Position numbers and translations under genes: made by a program. Below are positions 41,771 to 50,276 of a stretch of 64,000 nt of DNA, in pieces. The notes below the pieces were generated by a model that saw nothing but the letters and a program-made list of their open reading frames with translations, was not told the DNA's origin and did not search any database. This DNA is from Streptomonospora wellingtoniae (lineage in GTDB: Bacteria; Actinomycetota; Actinomycetes; Streptosporangiales; Streptosporangiaceae), in assembly GCF_031845375.1 (NCBI RefSeq), contig NZ_JAVREK010000012.1, positions 1 to 64,000 of the forward strand, given 5' to 3'. Numbering within the stretch: position 1 is the stretch's first letter; each line of letters opens with the position of its first letter.

Positions 41771-42469
41771 TCAGGCCTCGTTCGATTCCTGCTGCTGCGC
41801 TAGAAACTTGATCATGGTCGCCTCGCCGGCCTCCAGATGGCCGAGGAGCGCGGCGCGGGCTTCACTCAGGTCCTTTCTGCCGATCGCTTCGCAGACGTCG
41901 GCGTGCTCGCTGACGACTTCGTTCATCCGGCCCTCGTAGCCCGGGGCGAGGTAGTGCCGGATGCGGTTGATCTGCTTCTCGTTCACGGCGTAGAAGCGCT
42001 TCACCCGCGAGTTCCGGGTCAGCGAGACGATGCGCTTGTGGAAGGCGTGGTCCCGGGCGAGGTACTCCTCGTAGGGCCCCGGCGGCCCCGGCCGCTGCGA
42101 CTCGTCGAAGAAGCCGGCGAGCTCGTCGACGGCCTCCTGATCCCAGGTGCGGGCCAGCTCCTCCAGACCGGCCGGTTCCAGCAGCCGGCGCACCTGATAG
42201 AGCTCGCGGACGTCCTCGATGTCGAAGCCCGCGACGGAGTAGCGCCCTCGCACTCGCATCGCGAGACCGACGGCCTCCAGGCTCTGCATCGCGTCGCGGA
42301 TGGGTGTGCGACTGACCCCGAGGGCCTCGGAGAGCTGGCGGTCGACCAGTGGTGTGCCCGGTGGCAGTTCGCAGCGCACGATTGCGCCCTCGATCGCCTC
42401 GTAGGCGGTCTCGCTCATGCGCGAGTTCTTCAGGGGGCCGTGTGCACGCATGGGGGCTAGCGCATCCAT
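41771..42469 (-). CDS. GntR/FCD-family regulator of the acid-catabolism cluster
   Basis: A 232-residue GntR regulator. The winged helix spans SETAYEAIEGAIVRCELPPGTPLVDRQLSEALGVSRTPIRDAMQSLEAVGLA (~19-70) and is followed by an all-helical FCD ligand domain (VRELYQVRRLLEPAGLEEL, DHAFHKRIVSLTRN, HADVCEAIGRKD), whose Asp/His residues usually bind a metal and a carboxylate. ATG 42469 was chosen; the 707-residue frame to 43894 is a shadow. It divides the cluster: dehydrogenase and TctC on one side, enolase-type, SDR and FAH genes on the other. It probably responds to a sugar acid or dicarboxylate. Confidence 0.92.
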   Translation of the reverse strand: MDALAPMRAHGPLKNSRMSETAYEAIEGAIVRCELPPGTPLVDRQLSEALGVSRTPIRDAMQSLEAVGLAMRVRGRYSVAGFDIEDVRELYQVRRLLEPAGLEELARTWDQEAVDELAGFFDESQRPGPPGPYEEYLARDHAFHKRIVSLTRNSRVKRFYAVNEKQINRIRHYLAPGYEGRMNEVVSEHADVCEAIGRKDLSEARAALLGHLEAGEATMIKFLAQQQESNEA

Positions 42470-42512
42470 GTGACGCACGGTACATTGCGCTCCGGACCAC
42501 AACAAGGGGATA

Positions 42513-42522
42513 TGGAATACCA
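42513..42522. promoter_or_regulatory. Candidate GntR/FCD operator
   Basis: TGGAATACCA resembles the TGGTATACCA-type inverted repeat bound by FCD regulators. It lies 44 bases upstream of the GntR gene and about 95 bases before the divergent enolase-type gene. It is one short, imperfect match. Confidence 0.4.
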
Positions 42523-42617
42523 AATGCCAAATCCCGGTGTGGCGGCCGAGCGCTCGGCGGGGGCCCGCCGGGCAGGGGCCGCCGTTAGCGCGGCGATCAG
42601 GGTCTGGAGTGAATGGG

Positions 42618-43486
42618 ATGGCTGAGGAGACACCGGGCGGCCGCGGCACCGCCGTAGCGACGGTGGAGGCGCGCGTGGCGCGGGTGCCGCTGGAGCAGGC
42701 GACGTCGTTCGCGACCCGCAGCGTCACCGCCAGTGCGCCGAGACGGTGCCCGCCTACGCCAGCGGCGGCTACTACCTCGACGACAAGGGGCCCGAGCAGC
42801 TCGGCGCGGAGCTGGCCGGCTACGTCGAGCACGGGTTCCGCGCAGTGAAGATGAAGACGGGCCGGCTCTCCCCCGCCGAGGAGGAGGCGCGCGTGGCCGC
42901 CGCGCGCGCGGCGGTGGGCGACGGCGTCCACCTGATGCTCGACGCCAACAACGCCTGGTCCGACCTGCCGACCGCGCTGCGCACCGTCGACCGGCTGGCC
43001 GCCTACGACCCGTTCTGGATCGAGGAGCCGTTCAGCCCCGACGACATCGACAACCACGCCCGCCTCGCACGCGCCACGCGGGTCCCGGTGGCCACCGGCG
43101 AGATCGAGGCCGGACGCTGGCGGCACAAGGAGCTGCTGGAGAAGGACGCCGCGGCCGTGCTGCAGACCGACGCCGCCGTCTGCGGCGGGATCACCGAGTT
43201 CCGCCGGATCGCCGCCCTGGCCGCCGGGCACGGAGTGCCCGTGGCGCCCCACTGGTTCCACGACCTGCACGTGCACCTGGTGGCCTCGACCCCCGGCTGC
43301 CCCTACGTCGAGTTCTTCACCGACGACCGGGTGCTCAATTTCCGCAGGCTGCTCGACACGCAGATCGAGGTGCGCGGCGGCGAACTCGTACTGCCGCAGA
43401 CCCCGGGGCTCGGGTTCGGCTTCGACCGCGAGGCGGTGGAGCGCTATACCGTTCCGGGATCCGCGGCCGCCGCCGCGGCCGCCTGA
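42618..43486 (+). pseudogene. Enolase-superfamily (mandelate racemase/muconate lactonizing) gene with internal deletion
   Basis: The first ~38 codons from ATG 42618 encode the start of a capping domain (TVEARVARVPLEQATSFATRSV). The frame then breaks near 42724-42735. The rest is the barrel in another frame: TVPAYASGGYYLDDKG, the K-x-K motif FRAVKMKTG, the metal ligands in MLDANNAW, WIEEPFSPDD and ATGEIEAG, and the His in PHWFHDLH. About 75 residues of the capping domain are missing compared with intact homologues. A shorter protein could start at GTG 42746, but it would lack the cap that closes the active site. It probably once dehydrated a sugar acid. Confidence 0.8.
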
Positions 43487-43556
43487 CGCCGCGCCCGGTG
43501 CGTCCGGGCAGGCGGGCGCCCACCAGCGAGACATCCACGACCCACGAGGGAGCACG

Positions 43557-44354
43557 ATGGCAGAGGAGAACGCCCCGCGCCGGACGGCGGTAGTCATGGC
43601 CGGCACCCGGGGCCTGGGCCAGGCCAGCGCAGCCGAGTTGCTGCGCGGCGGACTGCAGGTGACCGTCTGCGGCCGCGACGGAGACCGGCTGGAGGAGGCG
43701 GTGTCCGAGCTCGGAGCGGTCGCCGGGCCCGAGGCCGTGGCCGGCGTGTGCGCCGACGTCTCGTCCGCCGAGGGCGTCGAGGGCCTGATCGACGGGGCCG
43801 TCCAGCGGTACGGGAGGCTGGACGTGCTGGTCGTCAACGCCGGAGGCCCGCCGCCCGGCGACTTCGCCGACGTGAGCATGGACGACTGGGACACCGCCTA
43901 TGCGCTGACGCTGCGCAGCGCGGTCACCGCGATCCGGTCCGCCGTTCCCGCCATGCGCGAAGGCGGGTTCGGGCGCATCGTGATCATCGGCTCCTCCAGC
44001 GTACGCCGCCCGATCGGCGGCCTGGTGCTGTCCAACGTCTTCCGCCCGGCGCTGACGGGGCTTGTGAAGTCGCTGTCCACCGACCTCGCCCCGGAGGGCA
44101 TCACCGTCAACATGGTCTCGCCCGGGCGTATCGACACCGAGCGGGTGCGCACGCTGGACGAGCGCAAGGCCCGGCGCCAGGGCACCACAGCCGAGGAGGT
44201 GCGGCGCGGAGCGGAGGCCTCGATCCCCGCGGGCCGCTACGGGCGCCCCGAAGAACTGGGGGCGATGGTCGGTTTTCTCGCCGAGGAGCGCGCCGGCTAC
44301 GTCACCGGACAGAGCCTGCTGGTCGACGGCGGACTCGTGCCGTCGCTGCCCTGA
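43557..44354 (+). CDS. SDR-family protein with substituted catalytic Tyr
   Basis: A 265-residue short-chain dehydrogenase/reductase-like protein. The nucleotide site reads VVMAGTRGLGQASAAELL and NAGGPPPGDF, and the core serines GSSSVRRPIGG are present. Where the catalytic YxxxK is expected it reads LSNVFRPALTGLVKSL, so the Tyr is absent although the Lys may remain. A subgroup of so-called 3-oxoacyl-ACP reductases has the same LSN-R pattern and no confirmed activity. It ends PGRIDTERV, GRYGRPEELGAMVGFL, VTGQSLLVDGG. The start is ATG 43557 after GAGGGAG. A 17-bp hairpin follows its stop. Confidence 0.9.
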   Translation: MAEENAPRRTAVVMAGTRGLGQASAAELLRGGLQVTVCGRDGDRLEEAVSELGAVAGPEAVAGVCADVSSAEGVEGLIDGAVQRYGRLDVLVVNAGGPPPGDFADVSMDDWDTAYALTLRSAVTAIRSAVPAMREGGFGRIVIIGSSSVRRPIGGLVLSNVFRPALTGLVKSLSTDLAPEGITVNMVSPGRIDTERVRTLDERKARRQGTTAEEVRRGAEASIPAGRYGRPEELGAMVGFLAEERAGYVTGQSLLVDGGLVPSLP

Positions 44355-44370
44355 GACCCCATCCCCGACC

Positions 44371-44409
44371 CCCGGGCCGTCCGCGCGCCTTCCGCGCGGA
44401 CGGCCCGGG
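44371..44409 (+). terminator. Perfect 17-bp stem-loop between the SDR and FAH genes
   Basis: CCCGGGCCGTCCGCGCG (44371-44387) pairs completely with CGCGCGGACGGCCCGGG (44393-44409) around CCTTC. Lying 17 bases after the SDR stop, it should terminate transcription or strongly reduce read-through into the FAH gene 124 bases further on. Confidence 0.8.
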
Positions 44410-44532
44410 CCCGGCCGCGCCCCGCGGAGGCGGACACGGCCGGGCACCCGCACCGGCAGGAGGCCTACCGCCCCTGCCGCCCCGCCCCTGAAGGCCCGTC
44501 CCCGGCGGGCCGCCCGATCTTAGGGAGTTCGC

Positions 44533-45384
44533 ATGTACTTGGCCACAGCACGCAGCGCCGCCGGTGAGGCCGCGGTCGTCGTCGACGGAGGGCGCGGTGT
44601 CGCCGCCGCGGCCGACGTGCTCCCCGGCGCGCCCTCCACCGCGCTGGAGGTCGTCGAGCGCGTCCCCGAGTCCGACTTCGCAGCCGCGGTGCGCTCGGCC
44701 CCCGATTCCGCCTTCTCCCCGGTGGAGGGCACCGTCTTCGCCGCGCCCTACACCCGGCCGCGCAAGATCTGGGGCATCGGCCTGAACTATGTGGAGCACG
44801 CCTCGGACCTGACCGAGTCGGTGCCCGAGGAGCCCGCCTCCTTCATGAAGGGCGACCACACCATCATCGCGCCCGGCGAGGCGATCCCCCTTCCCGAACA
44901 GAGCGAGCGGGTCACCGCCGAGGCCGAGCTGGGGCTGATCATCGGCCGGGAATGCCGGAATGTGGGCGACGCTGACGCACTGGGACACGTGTGGGGCGTG
45001 TGCACGGTCCTGGACCAGACCGCCGAAGACATCCTGGCCCGCAACCCCCGTTTTCTGACCCGCAGCAAGAACTTCCCCGGATTCTTCTCCTTCGGCCCGG
45101 CGATCGTGCCGCTGTCGGTGGCGCTGGCCGAGGCGGGCTCGCTCGGGCGGCTGAGTGTGACGACGGTGCTCAACGGCTCCGACGAGCGGGTGAACACCGT
45201 CGACCGCATGCGCTACTCCCCCGAGTTCCTGGTCGGCTTCCACAGCCGCGTCATGCCGCTGTTCCCGGGCGACATCCTCTCCACCGGCACACCCGGCGCG
45301 GTGCACCTCAAGCCGGGCGACGTCGCCGGTTGCCGCATCCCCGGGGTCGGCGAGCTGTCCAACCCGGTGGTGCAGGGAGCCTGA
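44533..45384 (+). CDS. Fumarylacetoacetate hydrolase (FAH) family protein
   Basis: A 283-residue FAH-fold enzyme: N-terminal domain (~1-70), then RKIWGIGLNYVEHA, the metal-binding AEAELGLIIGRECRNV and VLDQTAEDI, TRSKNFPGF and the C-terminal FPGDILSTGTPGAV (~245-258). Members hydrolyse or decarboxylate 2-oxo/acylpyruvate intermediates, including 2,4-diketo-3-deoxy-sugar acids, using Mg2+ or Mn2+. With the sugar-acid-type neighbours (enolase relic, SDR, Ldh2 dehydrogenase, GntR/FCD) a nonphosphorylated 2-keto-3-deoxy-acid pathway is plausible. The start is ATG 44533 after AGGGAG. Confidence 0.92.
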   Translation: MYLATARSAAGEAAVVVDGGRGVAAAADVLPGAPSTALEVVERVPESDFAAAVRSAPDSAFSPVEGTVFAAPYTRPRKIWGIGLNYVEHASDLTESVPEEPASFMKGDHTIIAPGEAIPLPEQSERVTAEAELGLIIGRECRNVGDADALGHVWGVCTVLDQTAEDILARNPRFLTRSKNFPGFFSFGPAIVPLSVALAEAGSLGRLSVTTVLNGSDERVNTVDRMRYSPEFLVGFHSRVMPLFPGDILSTGTPGAVHLKPGDVAGCRIPGVGELSNPVVQGA

Positions 45385-45612
45385 CCGACCGCTGCGACAC
45401 GCCGCCCTGCCGCCCCGGGCGCAGCCGCACCCGCCCCGCTACATCGCAGGGTGCAGCCCGGGTGGGGCGCGGAGTCGGACGCTCCGCCGCGTGCCGCCGC
45501 CCTAGCGTCGTCCTGTGCGCGAACGGCCCGCCCGCGTGAGCTGCGCGGGCGGGCGCGCACGGCCGGTACGGGTCCGGCGGGAGTCTCGGCGCGCGAGGGA
45601 AGGGCGGAATCG

Positions 45613-46080
45613 ATGGACCGTGAATCAGGCAGCGGCGGCGGACGCCGGCGGCAAGGGCTGGCCTGGTGGGGCGTGCTCGGGTTGGCGGCGCTGGGCCTGC
45701 CGCGCGCCGTGGCCCACGACCTCGACCTGGTGGGGCCGGGCGTGAACACGGCCCTGGTCTTCGCGCCCGTGGTGGTGTGGATCGCGGTGGCGGTGCTGGG
45801 CAGGCTGCCCCGGCCGGCGTTCGCGCTGCTGGCGGTGGGGGCGGTCTACGGCCTGCTGCTGGGGGTGGCACACCAGGTGCTGTGGGACCAGGGCTTCGCG
45901 GGCGCGCAGCCGGAGCTGGGCGGCAACCTCGCCGGTGTGCTGTCCCCGGCGGTCGAGAGCGCGGCGGTGCGCACCGCCGCGTTCGTCAGCAGCGTCGCCG
46001 CCGGCGTCCTCGTCGGCGCGGTCAGCGGTGCGGCCGCCTGGCTGCTCGTGCGCCTCATGCCCGGGCGGTCCCGGACGTGA
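45613..46080 (+). CDS. Small integral membrane protein, unknown
   Basis: A 155-residue protein with a short Gly/Arg-rich N-terminus and four predicted membrane helices (~18-37, 45-63, 69-90, 120-147). It contains no motif I recognise; the outside loop has HQVLWDQGFAGAQPELGG. ATG 45613 was chosen with GAAGGG upstream. The 229 bases before it contain no gene that I can support. It is convergent with a DUF3592 gene with only 37 bases between stops. Confidence 0.72.
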   Translation: MDRESGSGGGRRRQGLAWWGVLGLAALGLPRAVAHDLDLVGPGVNTALVFAPVVVWIAVAVLGRLPRPAFALLAVGAVYGLLLGVAHQVLWDQGFAGAQPELGGNLAGVLSPAVESAAVRTAAFVSSVAAGVLVGAVSGAAAWLLVRLMPGRSRT

Positions 46081-46117
46081 CCCCAGGCGAGGACTGCGGG
46101 ACGGGGAGGGCCCGGGC

Positions 46118-46624
46118 TCAGCCGCGGGCGGCCACCACGACCAGGACCAGACCGACGAGACCGGCGAGCCCGCCCGCGGCCAGCATGCCGATCCCCAGCC
46201 ACAGGAACACGTCGAAGGCGCCCTCCTCGGTGCTCTCCACCGTCACCGGGTTCCCGGGGTCGGCGGGGTCGTAGGCGACCGTCAGCCGCTCGCCCTCGGC
46301 GTGGTCGTCCGGGTTCAGTCCGCTCAACGGGACCCGGTTGTACTCGCCGCCCTCGGCGCGGTAGTCGACGTAGACGGTGATGTCCACGTCGTTGTCGTCG
46401 TTGTCGTCGGTGCCGATGTCGTCGCGCTCGACCTCGACCTCGCTGACCACGGCCTCGGCCCGCCCCGTGTGGGCGCTGTAGTCGGCTTGGGCGATCAGGG
46501 TGAAGATTCCGCCGATGATCAGGAACACGAGCGCGAAGATGCCGCACAGCACGGCGAGCACCACGGCGATGCCGCGCCGCGCACCGCCGTCGGAGGAGCC
46601 CGGTGTTCCCGAGTACCGCTTCAT
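46118..46624 (-). CDS. DUF3592 membrane protein
   Basis: A 168-residue protein with an N-terminal membrane helix (~19-43), an extracytoplasmic beta domain of DUF3592 type (RAEAVVSEVEVERDD, VDITVYVDYRAEGGEYNRVPL, ERLTVAYDPADPGNPVTVES) and a C-terminal helix (~140-163). The loop TDDNDDNDVD is strikingly acidic and could bind a cation. ATG 46624 follows GGAAAGGG; the longer frame upstream is Arg/Ala-rich shadow. The function of the family is unknown. The acidic insertion is encoded by short GTC/GAC repeats. Confidence 0.85.
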   Translation of the reverse strand: MKRYSGTPGSSDGGARRGIAVVLAVLCGIFALVFLIIGGIFTLIAQADYSAHTGRAEAVVSEVEVERDDIGTDDNDDNDVDITVYVDYRAEGGEYNRVPLSGLNPDDHAEGERLTVAYDPADPGNPVTVESTEEGAFDVFLWLGIGMLAAGGLAGLVGLVLVVVAARG

Positions 46625-47178
46625 GGCCGCCCTTTCCGATGCTTCCAGTGACCGATGCGCCCGCTTGGACGCCGCGCACCGCCGCGGCGTTCCACCGGCC
46701 GCCCACGGACGGATGCGCGCGACGTTCGGGCAGGTTTCGGTTTTCGCGGCGGCGACCTCGGGTAGCCGGACACCTAACCCGCCGAGTGCTAACCCTTGCT
46801 CGCGGGCCAGTGTGGGCGGCCGCGCACCGCGGGCGCACCCCCACACGCCCCTCGCGCGAGCGGTCGCCCGCGGCGAAGGCGGAACGGGCGCGGCGCCTCC
46901 GCAGACGGCCGCATCAAGCGGAACCGCCGACGCGGACGGTCCGGGAACCGCCGACCCCGCGGCGGCCCGCCGCGGGGTCGGCGAGCCGGCTCGGGCAGGG
47001 GGGCAGCCCGCGTCCGGCCCCGGTAGCGGTGGCGTCCCTACCTCCCCTTTCGTGTCTCTGCCTCCCGCGCCGCTCGGCCCGTCGTTTCAGGGGCCGGACG
47101 CGCCGCCGCCGACGGGAACCGCGCCGCCGCCGCGAGCATCCCACCCCGGAGCGACGCGGACGAGCGGGAAGGACCGGT
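46625..47178. other. 554-base intergenic region without recognisable gene
   Basis: Separates the DUF3592 gene from the divergent membrane-protein gene. Frames here are Arg/Pro/Ala-rich and lack ribosome sites. The sequence has runs of CGG/GGCG but no clear operator, tRNA or repeat that I can name. Confidence 0.5.
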
Positions 47179-48153
47179 ATGGCGGACGGTTCCGGCGGCG
47201 GACGGGTGTGGCGGGGCATCGCAGGGGAGCCGGTCCCGCGGGGGCAGGTCGCCACCGCGGCCGCCGCGGGTGCGCTGTGGCCGGCGGTGCTCGCCGTCTC
47301 CGGCGCCGGCGCCCAGCACCTGTTCTGGCGGGCCTACTCCCATACACCCCAGGAGGTCGCCTGGGTGGTCCTGTTCGCGGCGGCGGTCCCCCTCCTGGCA
47401 GCCCTGGCGGTCGGCGGCCTACTGCGCCGGCGGGGTGCCGTGCACGGCAGGGCGGCGTCAGCGGCGGCACTGCTGTCGGCCTGCCCGGCGGCGGTCTGGT
47501 CGGTGTGGGGGGCGTGGCAGCCGCCGGGCCCGGCGTCGTTCGCGCTGAGCGCGGCGCTGAGTGCGGGCGTGTTCGTGCTGATAGTGCACGTCGCACAGCG
47601 ACGGACCCTGCTGCGCTGGTCGGCCGCGGGCAGTGCGCTGGCACTGCTGGTCCTGGCGGCCGGCCACACCGCGGCCTTCCTCGCCGGTTTGCGGAGCGAG
47701 GCCGCAACGGCCGTCGAGTCCGCCGACGGCACCCTCGTGGTCCTGGACCATCCGCACCGGCAACTCCAGGAGGTCTGGGGCGGGGGTGACGCGCTGGTGC
47801 TGACCTACGGCCCGGACGGCACGTCCGGACGCGAACTGGAGGTCCGGATCCCCACCGGCCCCGGCTACGATCCCGGCGGCGCCCCGTGTGCCGGTGGAGA
47901 CGGCGCCTGCGAGCGCCACGGGGTCGGCGTGCTGCACCGCGACGCGGCCGGCCGCCTCGAACTGCTCGCCCGCTCGGACGGCACCGCGGCGCGCCTCGCG
48001 GCACCGTTCACCGAGCCTTCGGCACGCAGAGCCGACCTGCTGGAGGCCGGCGCCCACCTGCGCCCGGCCACCCGTGCTGAACGCGGCGAACTGGAGCGGC
48101 TGGCCTTCCGCGGCCTCCTCCGCCACCACGTCCCCGCCCTCGCCCACTGGTGA
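47179..48153 (+). CDS. Membrane protein with extracytoplasmic C-terminal domain, unknown
   Basis: A 324-residue protein with about five hydrophobic helices in the first 175 residues, then a hydrophilic domain of ~150 residues (GTLVVLDHPHRQLQEVWGGGDALVLTYG, PGGAPCAGGDGACERHGVG) likely outside the membrane. The two Cys in PCAGGDGAC could form a disulfide. ATG 47179 has GGGAAGGA upstream; the frame extending back to 46603 is low-complexity. No family recognised. It ends convergent with the amidase gene. Confidence 0.7.
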   Translation: MADGSGGGRVWRGIAGEPVPRGQVATAAAAGALWPAVLAVSGAGAQHLFWRAYSHTPQEVAWVVLFAAAVPLLAALAVGGLLRRRGAVHGRAASAAALLSACPAAVWSVWGAWQPPGPASFALSAALSAGVFVLIVHVAQRRTLLRWSAAGSALALLVLAAGHTAAFLAGLRSEAATAVESADGTLVVLDHPHRQLQEVWGGGDALVLTYGPDGTSGRELEVRIPTGPGYDPGGAPCAGGDGACERHGVGVLHRDAAGRLELLARSDGTAARLAAPFTEPSARRADLLEAGAHLRPATRAERGELERLAFRGLLRHHVPALAHW

Positions 48154-48270
48154 CTCCCTCCGAGCGCCCGAGCCGGACCGCCGCCCCAGGCCGGTCACGG
48201 CGTGCACCCGCTCTTCACCTACCGCCGCGTCCGCTCCCCCGGCCGGACTGCGGCGAGGTGCGCATCGGCT

Positions 48271-49461
48271 TCACGGGGCCGGGCCGAGGACCCGCCGCTC
48301 GTAGTCCGCGGCCGCCCGAAGCAGGGCGGCGTCGGCGCCGAGGCCGGCGACCAACTGGAGGCCGACGGGGCCGCAGGCGGCCGGGACCGCGGCGGGCAGA
48401 CTGACCGCGGGATGGCCGGTGATGTTGAACAGCCAGGTGAGGCCCACGCTCATCGCTTCGCCCGGTCCGCCGGGACCGTGCGGCGGGTTCGGCGTGGTCG
48501 GCGTCGCCAGCAGGTCGAACCCGGCGAACAGCTCCGCCAGACGCGCGGCGTTGCGGCCGCCGCGGCCGCCGACCGGGTCCCCCGGCGGCCGGAGGCGCAG
48601 GGCCCGCCACTGCCCGGCCGGGTCGTCGAGGGCCGGGCGGGCCTCGTGCACCTCGACTCCGCCGCACCGCTCCCACTCACCCAGCGCCCGCGTGGCGGCC
48701 CCAGCCACGCCGGGATGCACGCGGTTGAAGCCCAGCGAGGCGGACCACGCGACGCGCAAGGGGCGCCGCCCGCGGCCGACCGCCCAGGCGTCTCGATGCC
48801 GGCCGTCCCCCAGGAACGCGCGGCGGTAGAGCTCGATGTCGGCCACACTCCGGGCGATGGGGCCGCCGACCGTCAGTCCGGCGGCGTCGCGGGCCGGCAG
48901 CAGGCCCGTCGTGGGCTTGTACCCGACGACGCCGCACCACGCAGCGGGGATGCGGGTGGAGCCCGCGCCGTCGCTGGCTGTGGCCATCGGCACCATGCCC
49001 GCCGCCACGGCCGCGCCCGAACCGGCCGACGACCCGCCCGGACTGGCCCCGGGCCGGCGCGGATTGGCCGTGGTGCCCCGGTCGGTCGCGCCCCAGGTCT
49101 TCCATTCGGTTCCGGGACCGGGCACGGCCGTCGAACCCACGGGCACAGCTCCCGCCGCGATCAGCCGTCGGGCCTGGAGGGACTCGGTGCCCTCGGAGCG
49201 CTTGACGCCGATGGGCACCCCGGCCAGCGGCAGCGCGGCGCCGCGTGCCAACGCCGCGTCGACGGCGGCCGCCCGCTCGCCCGCCCAGTCGTCCCAGACC
49301 GCGCAGAAGGCGTTGGTCGCGCCGTCCAGCCGCCGGATCGCGGCCAGTGCCTCGGCGACCGCCGCCGACGCGCTCGTGCGCCCGCGCGCTACGGCCTCCG
49401 CGATCCCGGACGCGCTCGCGAGCCGGTCCTCGCGCCGGTGATCCGCGGCGGGGCGGGTCAG
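48271..49461 (-). CDS. Amidase-signature family protein
   Basis: A protein of about 396 residues with the amidase core: PLAGVPIGVKRSEG with the catalytic Lys (~73), the Ser/Gly-rich PGGSSAGSGAAVAAGMVPMATASDGAGSTRIPAAWCG with both catalytic serines (~132-165), and a C-terminal TPTTPNPPHGPG. It hydrolyses amides or related bonds; the substrate is unknown. No ATG, GTG or TTG lies at the proper N-terminus. The frame begins best at a CTG (49461-49459) that overlaps the enoyl-CoA hydratase stop (CTGA), or translation re-initiates there. The family is usually 440-500 residues, so this is a short member. Confidence 0.85.
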   Translation of the reverse strand: MTRPAADHRREDRLASASGIAEAVARGRTSASAAVAEALAAIRRLDGATNAFCAVWDDWAGERAAAVDAALARGAALPLAGVPIGVKRSEGTESLQARRLIAAGAVPVGSTAVPGPGTEWKTWGATDRGTTANPRRPGASPGGSSAGSGAAVAAGMVPMATASDGAGSTRIPAAWCGVVGYKPTTGLLPARDAAGLTVGGPIARSVADIELYRRAFLGDGRHRDAWAVGRGRRPLRVAWSASLGFNRVHPGVAGAATRALGEWERCGGVEVHEARPALDDPAGQWRALRLRPPGDPVGGRGGRNAARLAELFAGFDLLATPTTPNPPHGPGGPGEAMSVGLTWLFNITGHPAVSLPAAVPAACGPVGLQLVAGLGADAALLRAAADYERRVLGPAP

Positions 49462-50276
49462 CGGCCGTGCCAGGTCGGGGCGGTCTTGGCGGCGAAGGCG
49501 GCGACCGCGTTGCGGAAGTCCTCGCTGGCGTAGACCCGCTCGACGATGTCGCGGTCCTCGGGCAGGCCGGCGCTGCGCAGACGCCGCGCCGACTCCTTGG
49601 CCGCCCACATGCTCAGCGGGGCGTGCGCGGCGAGGCGGCCGGTCAGCTCGGCCGTCTCCGCGTCGAGCGCGTCCTCCGCGGCCAGCCGGGTGACGAACCC
49701 TGCGGCGTGGGCCTCGTCGGCGGTCAGCATCCGGGCGGTCAGCAGCAGGTCCAGCGTCCGCGCCGTGCCCAGGCGGTCGGCCAGCAGTGCGAAGGTCGGC
49801 ATGGCCAGGCAGTTGCCGAGGGTGCGTGCGATCGGCACGCCGAATCGGGCCGACGGAGCGGCGATGCGCAGGTCGCAAGCCGCGGCGATGGCGAGCCCTC
49901 CGCCCACGCAGTAGCCGCGCACGGCGGCGAGCGTGGGCACGCGCACCGCGGTGAGGCGGTCGATGACGGCGCCGATCCGGTGCTCGTAGGCGACGCCGTC
50001 CGCTCCGCCGGCGAACCCGGCGAACTGGCCGATGTCGGTACCGGCCACGAACGCGCCCCCGGCGCCGGTCAGCAGGAGGGCGCGCACGTCGTCGCCGGTG
50101 TCGGCACGCTCGCACGCCTCGGCCAATCCGTCGTACATCGCCCAGGTCATGGCGTTGCGGCGGGCCGGGCGGTTGAACGTCACCTCCAGTACGCCGCCGC
50201 GCAGCGACACCAGCAGCTCCGGCTCGCCGTCCGCGTCGCCGCCCTGCGCCCCGCCCGCTGCCGCGTCCTCGCTCAT
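49458..50276 (-). CDS. Enoyl-CoA hydratase/isomerase (crotonase) family
   Basis: A 272-residue crotonase: RPARRNAMTWAMYDGLAEA, the oxyanion-hole segment GAGGAFVAGTDIGQF and VRGYCVGGGLAIAAACDLRIAAPSARFGVP. In the second half it reads ARTLGNCLAMPTFALLADRLG where hydratases usually have a Glu of the GxxPxxG region, so isomerase, hydrolase or decarboxylase activity is as likely as hydration. The start is ATG 50276 after GGGGAGG. It is followed without a gap by an amidase gene, an unusual pairing. The 366 bases upstream contain no gene I can support. Confidence 0.9.
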   Translation of the reverse strand: MSEDAAAGGAQGGDADGEPELLVSLRGGVLEVTFNRPARRNAMTWAMYDGLAEACERADTGDDVRALLLTGAGGAFVAGTDIGQFAGFAGGADGVAYEHRIGAVIDRLTAVRVPTLAAVRGYCVGGGLAIAAACDLRIAAPSARFGVPIARTLGNCLAMPTFALLADRLGTARTLDLLLTARMLTADEAHAAGFVTRLAAEDALDAETAELTGRLAAHAPLSMWAAKESARRLRSAGLPEDRDIVERVYASEDFRNAVAAFAAKTAPTWHGR

